Shown: one piece after another, positions 1-8,129 of the stretch
How the letters are laid out: each line of letters starts with the position of its first letter
How positions within the stretch are numbered: position 1 is the first letter of the stretch
Assembly (NCBI GenBank): GCA_024638965.1
Contig: JAHEJI010000012.1
Location: 1 to 52,999 of the forward strand
Direction of reading: 5' to 3'
DNA: 52,999 bases
From: Planctomycetaceae bacterium
GTDB taxonomy: Bacteria > Planctomycetota > Planctomycetia > Pirellulales > Pirellulaceae
The notes under the pieces: generated by a model
What the model was told of the DNA's origin: nothing
The model's database searches: none
What the model saw: the letters and a program-made list of their open reading frames with translations, nothing else
Made by a program: the position numbers and the translations under genes

Positions 1-55
1 TGCTAAACGCTAAATGCTCTAAATGCTAAATGACTAAATGACAAAACCTAAAACC
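1..55. repeat. Degenerate CTAAATG short repeat
   Basis: The words GCTAAACG, GCTAAATG, TCTAAATG, GCTAAATG and ACTAAATG follow each other with 7-9 base spacing. A 13-base inverse copy (TTTAGCATTTAGC) is found at 48814-48826. It is too short and irregular to be a CRISPR array, and its function is unknown. Confidence 0.5.
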
Positions 56-585
56 TCAAAACCCAAAACCCGAGACCAGAGGTTTTTGGATAGCTCCTTA
101 AACCCGAATGCGCTGGATTCCGGATTCCGGCGTTACTGCGAACTCTCTTTTCGGGTGTCGGTACCACACATCGACTGCACAAATTAGAGCCACCAAAACT
201 GCGTCGGCTTCACCGACCGAAGCGTCCAAACCCAGAACTCGCGAGGTTTCACATTAATTCCAAAAGGCCCGAAGGGTCGGCACAATTCTCATAGCATACG
301 GTTGTATCGCTACCTTCGGGACTTGGATTCGTTTCTTGCCAATTTACCGGTGGTTGACACCGCCGGCAAAGGATGTGACGACCCTCCGGGCCGCAACTGA
401 GCACAACGACCGAGGCGAAGGGTCTCTTTGTTTTCAGGAGATGCAAACGGTGTCTTCATTCCCTGCTGGCAGCAAACGCCGAAAAATCGACAGATTACGG
501 TATTTTTCTATTTTTTTGTTGGGGCAAAACAGCGATGCTACGACTATTGGGTGCATAGAAAATCGCGTTTTTCACCATTGGAATC
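1..585. other. Leading region without a convincing gene
   Basis: The first 55 or so bases are a degenerate direct repeat built on CTAAATG, followed by an A/C-rich run of the AAAACC type. The remainder, up to the sigma factor start at 586, holds only short overlapping open frames with no recognisable domain or ribosome binding site. An A/T-rich stretch around 500-525 could carry the sigma-factor promoter, but I cannot define its boxes. I see no RNA gene here. Confidence 0.5.
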
Positions 586-1143
586 ATGCCAGACGAACCG
601 TCGACAATCATCGACTGGGAAGCTGCATTGGAGCAGCACCGACCTTGGCTGCGCAAAGTTCTGCGCTGTCGGAACGGTGATTCGCATGAAGTAGATGATT
701 TGTTTCAGGAAATCGCCTTGGCCATTTTCCGGCAATCGAATCGAGATTCATCTGTGTTACCGACAGACCCTCAAAAAGTTGCTCCTTGGCTGTACCGCTT
801 GGCAGTCCGGCAGTCGATTAACCTTCATCGACGAGCAGGTCGCAAGTCAGCGGCTCAACCGATGGCAGATTTGGATTCGTATGACGCGAATGCGGAGCCG
901 CTGGATTGGATGCTTGCAGAAGAAGAACGCGGTGCGATGCGAAACGCACTAAAAAAATTACGATCTCAAGACCGTGAAATATTAACTCTCAAGTACACCG
1001 AAAATTGGAACTACCGCCAACTGGCGCAACATCTGGGAGTGAAGGAAAGAACTGTCGAGTATCGACTAATGCGAGCGCGACAGAATTTGAGAAACCTGTT
1101 GTCGGCAGGAGCCCATCAAATGGTGGAAGCCAAGCCGAAGTGA
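586..1143 (+). CDS. ECF-type sigma-70 family RNA polymerase sigma factor
   Basis: Predicted alternative sigma factor of 185 residues that directs RNA polymerase to a dedicated promoter set. Region 2 is visible at about residues 17-50, with the acidic -10 recognition helix HEVDDLFQEIALAIFRQ. Region 4 is at about 125-172, with a helix-turn-helix reading YRQLAQHLGVKERTVEYRL. The ATG at 586 precedes region 2 by a normal distance. The next gene begins 36 bases downstream and encodes a single-span membrane protein, the usual arrangement for an ECF sigma factor and its regulator. The sequence resembles the large Rhodopirellula/Verrucomicrobium sigma group, but I cannot assign a subgroup. The sigma-factor call is strong; its regulon is unknown. 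Confidence 0.93.
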   Translation: MPDEPSTIIDWEAALEQHRPWLRKVLRCRNGDSHEVDDLFQEIALAIFRQSNRDSSVLPTDPQKVAPWLYRLAVRQSINLHRRAGRKSAAQPMADLDSYDANAEPLDWMLAEEERGAMRNALKKLRSQDREILTLKYTENWNYRQLAQHLGVKERTVEYRLMRARQNLRNLLSAGAHQMVEAKPK

Positions 1144-1179
1144 ACGAAGTTTTTAGGGCTAATCATTTTAGAGCAGAAC

Positions 1180-1893
1180 ATGTCATTTGATCCAATTTAC
1201 CTGCAACGACTTATCGATGGCGAGCTTGATCGCGACGAGACTCGTAAGATGCTGGAAATGGCGGAGGCTCAACCCGCCCTCTGGCGCGAGATGGCCGGTG
1301 CCTTTGTAGAAAGCCAACTTTGGGAAACCGGGTTTCGAAAACTGGAACTGGGAATCGCGCCCGAAACCCGCAAAACGAGCAGTCTGGCACCGAAACGATT
1401 CCTGCCGCCGGTCAATCGGATTCGCTGGCTCGTGATGGCTGCGGGACTGATGGTCGCGTTAACCGCTGGAATGTTGATTGGCCGATTTTATGATTCCGCC
1501 AATTTCATCGCTGGTCCCCAAGTAACCGACTCGGCAAATGATGGTTTGGTCGCCGACAATAAATCGGCGGCTGACGAAGCGCCGGCACTTGCCAAAAATG
1601 CGGATCCAGCCCGCACGCTGGTAAACTATCGACCCGATTATCAGCTCGAACTCGAAGATGCAAACGGTAATCCTGTCTTTGATACCGAGGTGCCACTGTA
1701 TGAATTGGCGACCGCGAAACAAGCTGGTTATCAAATCGATCGACAACCATCGCTTCCATCAAAGCTCGTTGAGAACGTTGGAAAACGAGGTTATTGGTTG
1801 GACCAAAATGTGAATTATGTATCCGGTCGTCTCAATGACGGCCGCATGTTTGTCGTTCCGGTGCGAACGATCAATCTTGTAAGGGGCCAGTAA
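1180..1893 (+). CDS. Single-span membrane protein, probable anti-sigma partner
   Basis: 237 residues. The cytoplasmic N-terminal part (1-80) starts with FDPIYLQRLIDGELDRDE, resembling the short helical segment of planctomycete anti-sigma proteins that follow ECF genes. No classical zinc-binding HxxxCxxC motif is visible. One transmembrane helix lies at about 82-101 and leaves a periplasmic region of about 135 residues with no recognised domain. The gene is 36 bases behind the sigma factor and 59 bases ahead of a secreted PDZ protein, which supports a role in sensing envelope state and holding the sigma factor. That function is inferred from position and topology, not from a conserved catalytic feature. 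Confidence 0.65.
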   Translation: MSFDPIYLQRLIDGELDRDETRKMLEMAEAQPALWREMAGAFVESQLWETGFRKLELGIAPETRKTSSLAPKRFLPPVNRIRWLVMAAGLMVALTAGMLIGRFYDSANFIAGPQVTDSANDGLVADNKSAADEAPALAKNADPARTLVNYRPDYQLELEDANGNPVFDTEVPLYELATAKQAGYQIDRQPSLPSKLVENVGKRGYWLDQNVNYVSGRLNDGRMFVVPVRTINLVRGQ

Positions 1894-1940
1894 GGGTCGT
1901 TTTAACTTACTTTTCTCTGAAGAAATTCAGACCAGATATC

Positions 1941-1945
1941 AGGAG
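1941..1945 (+). promoter_or_regulatory. Shine-Dalgarno site AGGAG
   Basis: AGGAG lies 7 bases before the ATG at 1953 and fixes the start of the PDZ gene. Confidence 0.7.
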
Positions 1946-1952
1946 ATTAATA

Positions 1953-2996
1953 ATGAACAGAAAGTTTTGGACTCTTGCCTTGCTTGCGGCATGGATGGGC
2001 GCGCCCACAATGTTTGCTCAGGAAAAAGAAGGCGAAATCGTGATTGTCGACGAAGATGGTCAACGAGTTGGAGCGGCACAAATTCAGATTGCAACCCAAG
2101 ATGACGGAGATGTCTCGATTGGTCGTCAATTCAAAATCGAAGGCGACAAAATCATCATCACAGACGAAAACGGCGAGACCCGGGAGATTGATATCTCGGG
2201 TGCTCAGAGTGTCTCGGTTCAACAATCCGTGAAGTCCGTCAATAAAGACGGTGAACAAGAGACTGTGGCTCACGGCAAGGCCATTATCATCGGGCCAGAT
2301 GGCGAAAAACAAGTCATCGAGTTGGGAGCTCCTATTGAGGGTGAGGAAAACAACGGCGTTCGGATGATGTTCGGTACCGATCTTCCCGAGGGATTATTTG
2401 TGGGTGACGAGCCAATGGCACTCAAGTTCTTTCGCAATCAAATTCCTGGGAAAAATCGCAGCGGCATTAGCAAGTACATGATCGGAATCAACTGTGGGCC
2501 CGTAAGTGACCAGCTTCGTTCGCACCTGAGCCTTGAATCGGGCATTGGCTTGATCGTCCAATCCGTGTCTGAAGAATCTCCTGCAGCGATTGCAGGGATC
2601 CGGAAACACGACATTCTGATGTTTGCCGATGATACAGAGCTTACAAGCGTGGCCGAACTCTCGGGAGTGGTTGACCGAGCCGGTAAAGAAAACAAATCGT
2701 TTTCGTTGACCGCCATCCGAGCAGGGAATGAAGTCAGTTTGAAAATCAAACCTATTGAACGACCTGCCGATCAAATGAAAAACGATGGGATCTTTTTTGG
2801 CGATCCCGATATGAAGATGCAATTTCGTCAGCTGGGGCCCGGGATTATTGTCGGCGACGGACTTGGTTTGCCTGACGAGATGCAGAAACAGATGGACGAG
2901 ATTCGCGAGCGCATGAGGCAAGTGGAGCTCGAAGTGAAGCATCGCATGAAGAAACTCCAATTGGATCAGGATCAAGACGACGATAACGACAACTAG
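1953..2996 (+). CDS. Secreted PDZ-domain protein
   Basis: 347 residues with a clear signal peptide (1-22, ending PTMFAQ). A PDZ domain lies at about 168-258 and contains GLIVQSVSEESPAAIAGIRK followed by HDILMFADD, the usual binding-loop and 'depth' signature. The N-terminal 140 residues are acidic and rich in short beta-type repeats (DEDGQ, DENGE, GPDGE). The C-terminus (305-347) is a charged helix ending in an Asp-rich tail. No protease domain is present, so this is not a DegP/HtrA enzyme; a substrate-binding or scaffold role in the periplasm is more likely. It sits between the sigma/regulator pair and a Spy-like protein, pointing to an envelope-related cluster. Confidence 0.8.
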   Translation: MNRKFWTLALLAAWMGAPTMFAQEKEGEIVIVDEDGQRVGAAQIQIATQDDGDVSIGRQFKIEGDKIIITDENGETREIDISGAQSVSVQQSVKSVNKDGEQETVAHGKAIIIGPDGEKQVIELGAPIEGEENNGVRMMFGTDLPEGLFVGDEPMALKFFRNQIPGKNRSGISKYMIGINCGPVSDQLRSHLSLESGIGLIVQSVSEESPAAIAGIRKHDILMFADDTELTSVAELSGVVDRAGKENKSFSLTAIRAGNEVSLKIKPIERPADQMKNDGIFFGDPDMKMQFRQLGPGIIVGDGLGLPDEMQKQMDEIRERMRQVELEVKHRMKKLQLDQDQDDDNDN

Positions 2997-3147
2997 TTTC
3001 GTCCGTGGATCACAATCATCATTGTTTTGCAGATTGAGACTTTTCAATTCTACCGTTTCTCCGAGGCCGTCAGATTTGACTGCTTCGGAGGTCCAGTTTA
3101 TGGACTCTACCGAAGCTAAGTTAGCCAGTCATCACATGGGGATACCA

Positions 3148-3981
3148 ATGAAAAACACATTCAGACTTTTCAGCGTTGCATTGATCGCATTCGGTTGTGC
3201 AGCCACTTCGGCACAAGATGTCGAGCCACAAACCGCGGAGCCACCCGTTGAATTCGGCAAGGCAATGATCATTGAGGCCACCGATGAGGATGATGGAACT
3301 GGCGTGAGTGCGATGCGAATTGTCACAGCAGATACGGCCGGATCGGTGTTTATGAGTGATGTTGGAGGTGTCTCATACGGCATGTCCTTTGGAGGCGATG
3401 GTTCCGATTCTTTCGCTCTATTGAACAATAGCAGCATCCAAAAAGATCTTGAGCTGGTCGATGATCAAATGGAAAGCATTCGCGCCGTGCAAACTGAATT
3501 CGGCAAGAAAATTCGCGATCAAATTGGCGATATTTCCAAAGGAAATTTCGATCCAAGTCGGATGTCCGGATTGAAAGAGGTCATTGCCGAAATTCAAGCT
3601 CAAAAGAAAGAGGAGATCAACAAACTCCTGCTTCCCCACCAGCAAGATCGGCTGCGACAAGTTGCCCTGCAGATGAAAATGAAATCACGAGGAACCTCCA
3701 GCGCATTAACCAGCGACGAAGTGGCTGAGGAGCTTGGAATAACCGGGGAGCAGATCGAGAAATTGAAGGAACGCGCAAAAAAACTTCAGAAGGAAATCGA
3801 AGAAAAGACGAAGCAGCTGAAAGAGGACGCGAAACAGGAACTGATCGGGATCCTGACTCCGTCTCAACAAAAAAAGCTCAAGGAAATGATCGGCGACGAA
3901 TACAAACCCGAACCTGGTGATTGGCAAAGTCGAGTTCCTGAGCGAGTGCGACAACAATTACAGAAGCAGTCGGATCAATAA
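3148..3981 (+). CDS. Secreted helical protein with LTxxQ-like motifs (Spy/CpxP-like)
   Basis: 277 residues from the ATG at 3148, which places a normal signal peptide (MKNTFRLFSVALIAFGCAA, then TSAQ) at the N-terminus. The open frame runs further upstream to 3022, but that extension is not signal-like; an ATG at 3136 is an alternative. The mature protein is mostly helical and highly charged (about 95-277). It has two segments resembling the LTxxQ motif of Spy/CpxP periplasmic chaperones: LLPHQQDRLRQV and ILTPSQQKKLKEMIG. A chaperone-like or stress-sensing role is inferred from these motifs and from the sigma-factor cluster. It is the last gene before a strong terminator. Confidence 0.7.
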   Translation: MKNTFRLFSVALIAFGCAATSAQDVEPQTAEPPVEFGKAMIIEATDEDDGTGVSAMRIVTADTAGSVFMSDVGGVSYGMSFGGDGSDSFALLNNSSIQKDLELVDDQMESIRAVQTEFGKKIRDQIGDISKGNFDPSRMSGLKEVIAEIQAQKKEEINKLLLPHQQDRLRQVALQMKMKSRGTSSALTSDEVAEELGITGEQIEKLKERAKKLQKEIEEKTKQLKEDAKQELIGILTPSQQKKLKEMIGDEYKPEPGDWQSRVPERVRQQLQKQSDQ

Positions 3982-4010
3982 ACTCGTCCGACAAAAAAAT
4001 CAAAGATTCA

Positions 4011-4039
4011 AGCCGACGATTTTAGTGTCGGCTTTTTTA
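4011..4039 (+). terminator. Rho-independent terminator
   Basis: The arms AGCCGAC (4011-4017) and GTCGGCT (4027-4033) flank a 9-base loop and run directly into six T residues. It ends the sigma-factor cluster. Confidence 0.85.
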
Positions 4040-4045
4040 TTGTAT

Positions 4046-4095
4046 GTAGGTCAGCCTGTCCCAGGCTGACGCGAGTCTGGGACAGACTCGCCTAC
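4046..4095. repeat. Compound hairpin repeat with GTAGG/CCTAC ends, copy A
   Basis: 50 bases made of two inverted halves. The left half starts GTAGG and forms a 9-bp stem GTCAGCCTG / CAGGCTGAC with loop TCC (4050-4070). The right half forms the stem GCGAGTCTG / CAGACTCGC with loop GGA (4071-4091) and ends CCTAC. Related copies lie at 23251-23427 and 32873-32930. It sits between two convergent genes. Confidence 0.85.
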
Positions 4096-4106
4096 TGTTT
4101 TTCCGC

Positions 4107-5432
4107 CTACAACCTAAGCGGGCCACCTTGGGAAAGATTTGGCTTGCCAAACGATTCAATTCGGTGACCCATGGCATGAGAAATCGCCAACCATAATCGA
4201 TCGGTTGAGACCTTTTTCACTTTTGCAAATCGCCCCATCTCGAAACCGAATCCACCACCGACCATCACCATTGGCAGGTTGTTGAGCGTATGCGAATTCC
4301 CGTGCCCGAGCTCATTGGTCCAAATGATGAGGGTATTGTCGAGCATCGACTGGTTGGTGCCTGGCTCTTTGGTTTCTCTTAGTTTCTTCGCAAGATAGGC
4401 GACTTGTTCACAATACCAGGTGTTAATCCGCGTAAGTTTTTCTTGTGACTGCTTGTGCTCGTCGGAATTGTGCGAAAGTGAATGGTGGCCTTCATTGACG
4501 TCGAGCCACCGCATCCTCGCATTGCCAACCGACCTTGTAAACTGAAGCGTCGAAATCCGATTAAGATCGTTGACGAAACCATTGACCATTAAATCCATCT
4601 GCATCTTGGCCAGCTCAGGCATTTTATCGTTTTCGTTTGCCACGTTTGTCGGCAACCTGATCGGTTCAACAGCGAAATCGTCCCGGTTGGATTGCGTCAA
4701 ATCTGTTTTCATTTGTTGAACGTATTGGCCATGTGAATCGATTAGCCACTGGTCTTTCGAGTCAATGCGATCGCGAACCCGAAGAAGGTCTTGCTTGACC
4801 AGATCCAGAACACTGAGCAGATTCTCGCGTTCTTCAATTTCGCCGTACATTTTTGAAAACATTCGGTAGGGATCACTAATCGGCGCGATTGGTTGGTTGG
4901 GACCTGCGTAAACCATTCGCGTCCAGGGATTGGCGTCGTCGGGAACCTGTACGCCAAATTCGAGTGTTCCAAATCGCGTCCTGGTTGCGGAATTCGATTG
5001 AAGAAATGTTTTGATTTCCTGATCGATCGAAATTCCCTTCGCCCAACCGGCGGGTGTATCACTTCCACCCTGAATGTTGCCCGGGAAAAGTTCGTTTGCG
5101 GTTAGCAGACAACTCATCCCCCGCATGTGGTTGTCGCCGTCCCCACGAATCTTGTTGCAGATTCCATGAACAATCAAAGTCTGATCGCGTAGCGACTCAA
5201 GCGGCTTCAGAACAGGCGTTAATTCAAAATCTGGACCTTCCGTTTCTGGCCAAAATCCGTCACGAACCATACCGTTAGGCGAAAATAAAATCACCAACCG
5301 TTTTTTCGTGTTTGCGTCATATCCAACGAACTCAAGATTGCTGAGGCCTGGAATAAAGCCTGCCATGCAGACCGCCGCCGAGTTTCGAAAGAAATCGCGG
5401 CGGTCGAGGAAGGTATGTGGGTTTTTGGTCAT
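4107..5432 (-). CDS. DUF1552 family secreted protein
   Basis: 441 residues. The N-terminus carries a twin-arginine type signal (FLDRRDFFRNSAAV). The body matches the DUF1552 family: LVILFSPNGMVRDGFWP near residue 50, MRGMSCLLTA near 105, and the late segment TLIIWTNELGHGNSHTLNNL followed by PMVMVGGGFG near 375-400. DUF1552 belongs with the alkaline-phosphatase/sulfatase-like superfamily group that includes DUF1501; no reaction is established. It lies downstream of the DUF1592 cytochrome gene on the same strand, the usual planctomycete pairing, with 132 bases between them. Export by the Tat route together with a haem-bearing partner is the likely setting. Confidence 0.9.
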   Translation of the reverse strand: MTKNPHTFLDRRDFFRNSAAVCMAGFIPGLSNLEFVGYDANTKKRLVILFSPNGMVRDGFWPETEGPDFELTPVLKPLESLRDQTLIVHGICNKIRGDGDNHMRGMSCLLTANELFPGNIQGGSDTPAGWAKGISIDQEIKTFLQSNSATRTRFGTLEFGVQVPDDANPWTRMVYAGPNQPIAPISDPYRMFSKMYGEIEERENLLSVLDLVKQDLLRVRDRIDSKDQWLIDSHGQYVQQMKTDLTQSNRDDFAVEPIRLPTNVANENDKMPELAKMQMDLMVNGFVNDLNRISTLQFTRSVGNARMRWLDVNEGHHSLSHNSDEHKQSQEKLTRINTWYCEQVAYLAKKLRETKEPGTNQSMLDNTLIIWTNELGHGNSHTLNNLPMVMVGGGFGFEMGRFAKVKKVSTDRLWLAISHAMGHRIESFGKPNLSQGGPLRL

Positions 5433-5512
5433 GTCTTTTTTTGGATTAAGTCTATCTGGATTTATTGTTCGTAATTTTGCTCACCTACGTCCGGTTTTCA
5501 CTTCGGTTTTGA

Positions 5513-5530
5513 CCTCTCCTCGAGGAGAGG
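5513..5530. repeat. 18-bp perfect palindrome
   Basis: CCTCTCCTC is followed directly by its reverse complement GAGGAGAGG, with no loop. It lies between the DUF1592 and DUF1552 genes. There is no T-run on the minus strand, so it is a poor terminator; a REP-like element or a protein-binding site is possible. Confidence 0.6.
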
Positions 5531-5564
5531 GGATTTGGGCTGCTATTACACGCCGGTCCATCCA

Positions 5565-7877
5565 TTATTCATATCCGTGTTTAACAATCACCCGGGCAAT
5601 GTCGTTGATCAGCCGTTTGATATTGAAATTGCCGCCGATGAATTTCATATGCAACTCTTCCAGGCAATTTTTGCCATACGCCTCGATGGGTTGCTTCGCA
5701 TAATACCGGAACACTTGGCGTATGAAGCTTTGCTGTGCCGTTTCGTTATTTGCCAGATAGTTTGCCAAATCTCGTGCACCTGTTAGCTCGACCGAATTGC
5801 CGGTTGATGACGTATAAACCGACGAGACATCAATCGGTTTCTGTTTTTCTTGAGTTCGAAATCTTCCCACCGCATCGAAATTTTCGAGACTAAAACCAAG
5901 CGGATTGATGACGCTATGACAATTCATACAAGCCGTTGCTTTCGTTTGATGTTCAACTCGCTCCCTGGTCGTCATCCCGGGATCGAATTCATCGGAAAGC
6001 GGTGCGACGTTTTCGGGTGGTTGAAGCAACCTTCTACCGAGAAGATTCCGCGCTACGAAGACTCCGCGGTGGATCGGTGAACTGTCTTTATGGTACGCCA
6101 GACCCGCCATCAATAACGGATGAGTCAGGATCCCCGCACGCTGGCCGGGTTCAACATTAACTCTTGTAAATCCGTTCAGCAACGGCTCGTTTTCTTCGTC
6201 AATTTCAAGCCCGTAATAACTGGCGATCTGCGGGTTCACATAAAGATAGTCTGCCAAAAACAATTCCAGAAAATCGGAAGCCTCACTCCAAACGACCTCG
6301 TTCAAGTACAAGTCGAAACTTTGGCTCAAATCATGAACGATCTGTTCATTGAACTTGGGAAAGGCTTGGGTGTCTTTTTTGGCGTCAATTGCTGACTCTG
6401 TTTTTAGCCAATCATGAAAGAATTCCAATAACTTCTGTTTTGACCGATTGTCGTTCAACAGCCGATTCATTTGACTGGAAAATTCGTCTGTGTTGCTCAA
6501 ACGACCATTCGCCGCAAGGTCGAAAAGCAGTTGATCCGGAACCGAATCCAAAAACACCAACGCCATTCGCGCAGCCAGTTCATAATTTTCAGCCCGCTTT
6601 TGCACTGCTGGATAAAGGAAACGAGGTGATTTGAGCGCCAGAATCACGACTCGTTTGACTTGATCGTGGATTGAAAGATTGTTCTTGAAGTGCTGCCAGA
6701 CAAAAAGATTTTTTTCGTCGTCCGATAGTGGACTAACGAAGGCTCGTTCCACAAACGAAACGCAGAAGTCGCGAATTTTTTCGACACGATAATCATCTGT
6801 CTCATTGGTTTTGGCCAGCTTCCAAACTCGTTCAGAAACCCAATTCGCTGTTTCAATGGCAGCGACCGTCGTCGACTCATCCCACTGTTTTGAGACCGAT
6901 ACGCCTCTTTTGTAACCGGAACTCGCATCGTCTGGAGGAAACGGTGTTGAAATCACGATCCCCTCACGCACGCCATGCGGGATAAAAGCATCTGCAGGGA
7001 TGACCGTCTGCCTTCCGGAAGGCAATTTCCATTCAACTTGAATGGTGACTTCAGGATCCTGGTACTGAAACAGGTGTAACTTGAAAGAATAAACACGGCC
7101 GGCGAGAAGATGCGCGGTCTCGGTGTGAGTTAATTCATTGTTTGATCGCACCCACCGATCAACCAAAGGTCGTTCCGTGTCGTTCACCCACAGCTTGAAG
7201 CCGTTGCGACAATGGACGATGAACTCGTATTTGCCCGATTCGGGCGCGATGATGCCGCCGTTCCAGAAGACGGAAAAGCCATCACCCATTTTATTTACTT
7301 TTTTGATTTCTTCGACGCCTTCGTATTTTCCATCGGCGCGAAAATGTAAAACACCATTTCCGAATTCAAGATTGGGGTCGACCTGGCTGGCCAGTTTTCG
7401 TTTTTGGTTCCAATTACTGGAGGCAAAGTACTCCGCAGCGATGCCACGTTCTTCGGGGATCCACAATTGATCTCCAAACGAACCAATCAGATCAGCGACC
7501 GACTCGCGGTATTGCCGAACCGTTCGGCGCGAAAGTTGAATTCGAGGTGCGTTTCGTTTGTACTGCGCTTCGGCCGAGTAGAATTCTTCGAACACGTACT
7601 TGGCGACAGCTTCGGCGTCAGCTCCGACACAAGCGTCTGGCTCATCTTCGGGCATCGTATCGGAAATTAGCTCGATCAACTGACCTAGCACCAATTCACC
7701 GACCAAAGGTCCGTCGTGGTGTGATTTTTCTCCCTGCCCTTGAATGCCGTGGCAGCTCGCACATAGATCGATATAGATTTGTCGCCCACGTTCCCGCAGC
7801 GCGTCGATTTCATCGGCAACAGTCATCGCAGGCGACGCGAAAAATAGCAAACAAAAAATCAGCTTGGGCAAACTCAT
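5565..7877 (-). CDS. DUF1592/DUF1588/DUF1585 cytochrome c protein with PA14 domain
   Basis: 770 residues from the ATG at 7877; a TTG directly before it is the alternative. A signal peptide is followed by a c-type haem motif CASCH (Cys39, Cys42, His43). A PA14-like carbohydrate-binding region lies at about 200-300 (GKYEFIVHCRNGFKLWVND, then VYSFKLHLFQYQDPEVTIQV). DUF1592 follows at about 435-560. DUF1588 follows, with a second haem motif CMNCHSVINPLGFSLENFDA near 650, and DUF1585 closes the protein (QSFIRQVFRYYAKQPIEAYG). This is the standard planctomycete architecture for a periplasmic multidomain cytochrome of unknown substrate. It is 132 bases upstream of the DUF1552 gene and probably co-transcribed. 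Confidence 0.92.
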   Translation of the reverse strand: MSLPKLIFCLLFFASPAMTVADEIDALRERGRQIYIDLCASCHGIQGQGEKSHHDGPLVGELVLGQLIELISDTMPEDEPDACVGADAEAVAKYVFEEFYSAEAQYKRNAPRIQLSRRTVRQYRESVADLIGSFGDQLWIPEERGIAAEYFASSNWNQKRKLASQVDPNLEFGNGVLHFRADGKYEGVEEIKKVNKMGDGFSVFWNGGIIAPESGKYEFIVHCRNGFKLWVNDTERPLVDRWVRSNNELTHTETAHLLAGRVYSFKLHLFQYQDPEVTIQVEWKLPSGRQTVIPADAFIPHGVREGIVISTPFPPDDASSGYKRGVSVSKQWDESTTVAAIETANWVSERVWKLAKTNETDDYRVEKIRDFCVSFVERAFVSPLSDDEKNLFVWQHFKNNLSIHDQVKRVVILALKSPRFLYPAVQKRAENYELAARMALVFLDSVPDQLLFDLAANGRLSNTDEFSSQMNRLLNDNRSKQKLLEFFHDWLKTESAIDAKKDTQAFPKFNEQIVHDLSQSFDLYLNEVVWSEASDFLELFLADYLYVNPQIASYYGLEIDEENEPLLNGFTRVNVEPGQRAGILTHPLLMAGLAYHKDSSPIHRGVFVARNLLGRRLLQPPENVAPLSDEFDPGMTTRERVEHQTKATACMNCHSVINPLGFSLENFDAVGRFRTQEKQKPIDVSSVYTSSTGNSVELTGARDLANYLANNETAQQSFIRQVFRYYAKQPIEAYGKNCLEELHMKFIGGNFNIKRLINDIARVIVKHGYE

Positions 7878-8129
7878 CAAACCGGCATGGAAAGGAATTG
7901 GTACGGAAACTAACCGTCATTACGCCCCGTCACTGGACAGGCACACATTATCGCAAACCAGAAACTGCTTACCAAGTGTCAAAAGTGTTCCAAAGCCGAC
8001 TCGTTGTTCACAATAATCGCGATTTGGGCCGGTAAAACCGCGTTGACGGCTGAAGTTTTGCTCGGTTTTGGTTATTATCAGACTTGGAAACAGGGCCTGA
8101 ATTCGACCCAATAGATTAAAGAGATCAGC

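Noticed and set aside
336..680. Plus-strand frames before the sigma factor
   Set aside because: No ribosome site or recognisable protein features; one of them overlaps the sigma-factor start in another frame.
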